Shown: piece after piece, positions 44,412 to 47,393 of the stretch | How positions within the stretch are numbered: position 1 is the stretch's first letter | Layout of the letters: each line of letters begins with the position of its first letter | From: Acidobacteriota bacterium | Lineage (GTDB): Bacteria > Acidobacteriota > Terriglobia > Bryobacterales > Bryobacteraceae | Direction of reading: 5' to 3' | NCBI GenBank assembly: GCA_025350695.1 | Contig: JANXXI010000017.1 | Location: 1-47,393 of the forward strand | DNA length: 47,393 bases | Made by a program: the position numbers and the translations under genes | Notes under the pieces: model-generated | What the model was told of the DNA's origin: nothing | The model's database searches: none | The model's input: only the letters and a program-made list of their open reading frames with translations

Positions 44412-44471
44412 TAGTTTTCTCCCTGCTACTGATTCAGATGCTGTGGTGAAGCGTCCGGTTGCAAATGCATG

Positions 44472-47096
44472 TTAAACCTCTACCGCTTCCTTTACTACAT
44501 TGAAGGTCAGATCGTTTTTCGCACCGTCAAATTCAATAAACACGGTGCACCCTTCCCGCAATTCACCACCCACGATTCGTTTGGCTAAAGGTGTTTCCAC
44601 TTCACGCTGTATGGCCCGCTTCAACGGACGCGCGCCGTACGTTGGATCGTAACCGGTTCTTACCAAATGGGCCAGAGCCGCGTCGCTTAACTCAATATGA
44701 ATCTTGCGATCTTCGAGGCGCTTGCGAAGGCCACCCAATTGGATCAGCACAATCTGCTTCAAGTGTTCTTCACTCAAAGCATGGAATACGATGATTTCAT
44801 CAATGCGGTTCAAAAACTCCGGACGGAAGCCGGCGCGCGTTTCTTCCATCACCGCCTTCTTCATCCGTTCGTAGCCATCGCCATCAAATGCCCCGTGATA
44901 GTCAAGGATGCGCTGACTGCCCAGGTTCGACGTCATCACCACAATGGTGTTCTTGAAATCCACCGTGCGGCCCTGGCCATCGGTAAGGCGGCCATCGTCA
45001 AGCACCTGCAGTAGAATGTTGAACACATCCGCGTGCGCCTTTTCAATTTCGTCGAACAAAATCACGCAGTACGGCTTGCGGCGCACCGCTTCAGTTAACT
45101 GGCCGCCCTCATCATAACCGACATACCCTGGAGGGGCCCCAACTAGGCGCGATACCGTATGCTTTTCCTGATACTCCGACATGTCAATGCGGATCATCGA
45201 ACGTTCGTCGTCGAACAGATATTCGGCTAGCGCCCGCGCCAGTTCGGTTTTTCCGACACCGGTTGGACCCAGAAAAATAAAACTTCCAATGGGACGATTA
45301 GGATCCTTCAACCCCGACCGCGCACGCAGCACCGCTTCAGCCACCGCGTCTACCGCCTCCGATTGGCCCACCACGCGCCTGTGCAGTTCTTCGTCCAAGT
45401 GCAGTAGCTTCGCCATTTCGCCTTCCAACATCTTCGATAGTGGAACACCCGTCCAGCGGCTCACCACGCGGGCAATGTCTTCTTCGTCAACTTCTTCTTT
45501 TATCAGGCGCGAAGCGGTGGAGCTTTGGATCTTCAATTCCTCGGCCGCCAGTTTGCGCTCCAGATCCACCAGCGTTCCATACTTCAGTTCGGCGGCTTTG
45601 TTCAGGTCGTAGTTGCGCTCGGCTTGGGCAGCCAAGGCGCGGGTGTGTTCAATTTTCTCTCGCAGTTGACGCAGGCTATCCACGGCGTCTTTCTCGCCCT
45701 TCCATTGGGCTTGCAGCGTTGTCGCCTGGCCGCTAAGTTCCGCCAGCTCCTTCTCAAGCTTGGCCAAGCGATCCCGCGAGGCCGCATCGGATTCCTTCTT
45801 CAATGCTTCCCTTTCAATTTCCAACTGCATCTTGCGGCGCAGTATTTCATCCAGCTCAGAGGGAAGCGAATCGATCTCCGTCCGCAACTTCGCCGCCGAT
45901 TCGTCAACCAAGTCGATTGCCTTATCCGGCAAGAAACGATCAGAAATATAGCGATTCGAAAGCACCGCCGCCGCCACCAGCGCCGCGTCCTTTATGCGCA
46001 CGCCATGATGCACTTCGTAACGTTCGCGCAATCCGCGCAGGATGGAGATCGTGTCTTCCACCGACGGCTGGTCCACTAATACAGGCTGGAAGCGGCGCTC
46101 CAGTGCCGGATCTTTTTCAATGTGCTTGCGATATTCGTCAAGCGTTGTCGCGCCAATGCAATGCAGTTCGCCACGGGCCAGCATGGGCTTCAGTAAATTA
46201 CCGGCGTCCATCGCCCCTTCAGCCTTCCCTGCCCCCACAACGGTATGCAGTTCGTCGATGAACAGAATGATCTCGCCTTCAGCCGACTGCACTTCCTTCA
46301 ACACCGCCTTTAGCCGCTCTTCAAACTCCCCGCGGAATTTAGCGCCGGCAATCAATGCGCCCATGTCGAGCGATACGACACGCTTATTCTTCAAGCCCTC
46401 CGGCACGTCGCCGCGCACAATGCGCTGCGCCAGTCCTTCAGCAATGGCTGTCTTACCCACGCCGGGTTCGCCAATTAAGACGGGATTGTTTTTCGTGCGG
46501 CGGCTAAGAACCTGAATCACCCGCCGGATCTCTTCATCACGCCCAATCACTGGATCAAGCTTCGAGTCGGCAGCCATCTTCGTGAGATCGCGACCGTATT
46601 TCTCGAGCGCCTCGTAGGTTGCCTCAGGATTTTGCGATGTGACGCGTTGCGCCCCCCGAACATCCTTGATCGATTTGTCCAGAACCGTCTTGGTGATGCC
46701 GGATTCTTTCAAGATTCGGCCAGCCGCCCCTGTATCGGTGGCAATGGCGCCAAGCACGTGTTCAATACTCACGAACTCATCTTTCAGCCGCTTTGCTTCA
46801 GCCTCGGCGTCCGCTATGACTTTTGTAAGTCTAGGCGTTACGTAAATTTGATCCATGGCCGCCGTGGGGGACGATACTTTGGGAAGACGGTTGATTTCCA
46901 GATTCAACCGGGCAGCAATGGCTTGAGGATCGGCGCCGGCGCGCCGCACCAAGGAAGTGGCAAGCCCGTTTTCCTGTTCGAGCAGAGCCAGCAGGAGATG
47001 TTCAACATCCACCTGCTGATGAGAATTCTTCGAAGCAAGAGATTGCGCAGCGCGGAGACTGTCCTGAACCTTTTCGGTGAGTTTGTTGAAGTCCAT
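44472..47096 (-). CDS. clpB: Disaggregase chaperone ClpB
   Basis: 874 residues, a normal ClpB length. Clp N-domains ([32 protein letters not shown]), D1 with Walker [10 protein letters not shown] near 205, a long coiled-coil middle domain (about 405-525, with [20 protein letters not shown]), and D2 with GPTGVGKTE near 608. At the place where ClpC has LGF it reads [10 protein letters not shown], so there is no ClpP-docking loop, which confirms ClpB over ClpA/C. It works with DnaK to rescue aggregated proteins. Promoter at 47128-47156. The next gene downstream is lon, 60 nt away. Confidence 0.96.
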   Translation of the reverse strand: MDFNKLTEKVQDSLRAAQSLASKNSHQQVDVEHLLLALLEQENGLATSLVRRAGADPQAIAARLNLEINRLPKVSSPTAAMDQIYVTPRLTKVIADAEAEAKRLKDEFVSIEHVLGAIATDTGAAGRILKESGITKTVLDKSIKDVRGAQRVTSQNPEATYEALEKYGRDLTKMAADSKLDPVIGRDEEIRRVIQVLSRRTKNNPVLIGEPGVGKTAIAEGLAQRIVRGDVPEGLKNKRVVSLDMGALIAGAKFRGEFEERLKAVLKEVQSAEGEIILFIDELHTVVGAGKAEGAMDAGNLLKPMLARGELHCIGATTLDEYRKHIEKDPALERRFQPVLVDQPSVEDTISILRGLRERYEVHHGVRIKDAALVAAAVLSNRYISDRFLPDKAIDLVDESAAKLRTEIDSLPSELDEILRRKMQLEIEREALKKESDAASRDRLAKLEKELAELSGQATTLQAQWKGEKDAVDSLRQLREKIEHTRALAAQAERNYDLNKAAELKYGTLVDLERKLAAEELKIQSSTASRLIKEEVDEEDIARVVSRWTGVPLSKMLEGEMAKLLHLDEELHRRVVGQSEAVDAVAEAVLRARSGLKDPNRPIGSFIFLGPTGVGKTELARALAEYLFDDERSMIRIDMSEYQEKHTVSRLVGAPPGYVGYDEGGQLTEAVRRKPYCVILFDEIEKAHADVFNILLQVLDDGRLTDGQGRTVDFKNTIVVMTSNLGSQRILDYHGAFDGDGYERMKKAVMEETRAGFRPEFLNRIDEIIVFHALSEEHLKQIVLIQLGGLRKRLEDRKIHIELSDAALAHLVRTGYDPTYGARPLKRAIQREVETPLAKRIVGGELREGCTVFIEFDGAKNDLTFNVVKEAVEV

Positions 47097-47127
47097 ATAT
47101 GTGAGTCTTTATAGCTCAACTGTAGTG

Positions 47128-47156
47128 AGCATAGCATGATCACGTATTCAAATCAA
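47128..47156 (-). promoter_or_regulatory. Sigma70-type promoter of clpB-lon
   Basis: Read on the minus strand: TTGATT (47156-47151), 17 nt, TATGCT (47133-47128), giving a leader of about 30 nt. No CIRCE or HAIR (HspR) inverted repeat is seen around it, so the control of these heat-shock genes is not apparent. Confidence 0.65.
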
Positions 47157-47184
47157 GACGCTTCGGATTACGGGCCAACACAGA

Positions 47185-47217
47185 TAGGGGGAAACGGTAA
47201 CCTACCGTTTCCCCCTA
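47185..47217 (-). terminator. Strong hairpin after right-edge SGNH gene
   Basis: A perfect 15-bp stem (TAGGGGGAAACGGTA 47185-47199, mirrored at 47203-47217) with a 3-nt loop, 22 nt after the SGNH stop on the minus strand. No T-run follows, but the stem is unusually stable and also lies upstream of the clpB promoter, which it may insulate. Confidence 0.7.
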
Positions 47218-47238
47218 ACACTTCTAAACTCGTTTTAA

Positions 47239-47393
47239 TTATCGCTTTGGCGTCAGCGGATCAGTCTTAGCCACTTGTTCCACGGACACAAGCGAAATAC
47301 CCTGCCCCTAAACGGGAATTCATTGTCTTGATAAACAGGTTGGCCAGAATGGCGTGTCCCGTATTGGTTGGGTGGATCCCGTCCAGTGAAAAT
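47239..47393 (-). pseudogene. 3' end of SGNH/GDSL hydrolase gene, apparently frameshifted
   Basis: The gene enters from the right. One frame reads FSLDGIHPTNTGHAILANLF, then IKTMNSRLGAG, which contains block V of SGNH hydrolases (DGIHP, catalytic Asp/His). That frame then stops at 47267. A shift of one base near 47300-47312 restores ISLVSVEQVAKTDPLTPKR and a stop at 47239, the tail I would expect for this acidobacterial hydrolase family. So there is one extra base, either a real mutation or an assembly error in the GGGG/GGG-rich stretch. Only the last 50 codons are visible, so nothing can be said about the rest. Confidence 0.65.

Noticed and set aside
47097-47160. CIRCE or HspR (HAIR) operator before clpB
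   Set aside because: No TTAGCACTC or CTTGAGT inverted repeat is present; only a sigma70-like promoter is seen.
1-47393. CRISPR arrays, prophage, insertion sequences, tRNA genes
   Set aside because: No regular spaced repeats, integrase, transposase, phage structural genes or cloverleaf-like sequences were noticed on either strand.

Overview
The window looks like a chromosomal segment of an Acidobacteriota bacterium, most likely of the Bryobacterales/Solibacter type. This is inferred from gene content, since there is no rRNA to confirm it. The pointers are two very large Oar-like TonB-dependent receptors with N-terminal carboxypeptidase-regulatory domains, two 'Planctomycete/Acidobacteria-type' secreted cytochrome pairs (DUF1587/1592/1588/1585 with DUF1552, and DUF1549/1553 with DUF1501), PQQ propeller enzymes, and several small unnamed proteins of a kind I associate with Acidobacteria. 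I see no tRNA, rRNA, CRISPR array, insertion sequence or prophage. The one structural RNA is RNase P RNA.

Layout. (1) 1-6449: a SEC-C zinc-motif protein, a gene-poor stretch with hairpin repeats, then a two-gene plus-strand unit (cytochrome/LamG/DUF1592 protein and DUF1552 protein). (2) 6617-15907: six closely spaced minus-strand genes, read DUF1549/1553 cytochrome -> DUF1501 -> Gfo/Idh/MocA oxidoreductase -> PQQ dehydrogenase with an inserted cytochrome c domain -> PQQ propeller with an EF-hand pair -> small beta-propeller. It looks like one extracytoplasmic oxidation operon and converges on the first unit. (3) 16134-19270: malate synthase A, a secreted PD40-type propeller and a single-domain asparaginase. 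(4) 19380-27100: two TonB-dependent receptors, with matching motifs upstream of each, and a heptaheme cytochrome whose signal-peptide codons contain a terminator hairpin. (5) 27089-31745: a minus-strand operon of DUF3108 protein, SGNH hydrolase, an unnamed secreted protein, a di-heme peroxidase and a TPR protein. (6) 31851-33199: a decayed ribbon-helix-helix antitoxin, rnpB and two small basic or coiled-coil proteins. (7) 33248-38228: overlapping APC and SSS transporters, a secreted alpha-helical protein and a DUF1080 protein. (8) 38326-47096: an orphan LolD-like ATPase beside ClpC, a GNAT pseudogene, and clpB-lon, a protein quality-control cluster. (9) The right edge carries the 3' end of an SGNH hydrolase gene with an apparent one-base frameshift.

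How it fits together (inference). Regions 1, 2, 4 and 5 encode an envelope-located machinery: outer-membrane import by the receptors, oxidation of sugars or related compounds by PQQ enzymes, and electron transfer through many c-type hemes. I count CxxCH motifs in six proteins. Most genes lack a strong Shine-Dalgarno sequence, but where one exists (APC permease, SSS-independent small genes, DUF3108, first receptor) it decides the start. Several starts given here are internal to the longest open frame, because a signal peptide or ribosome-binding site favours them.
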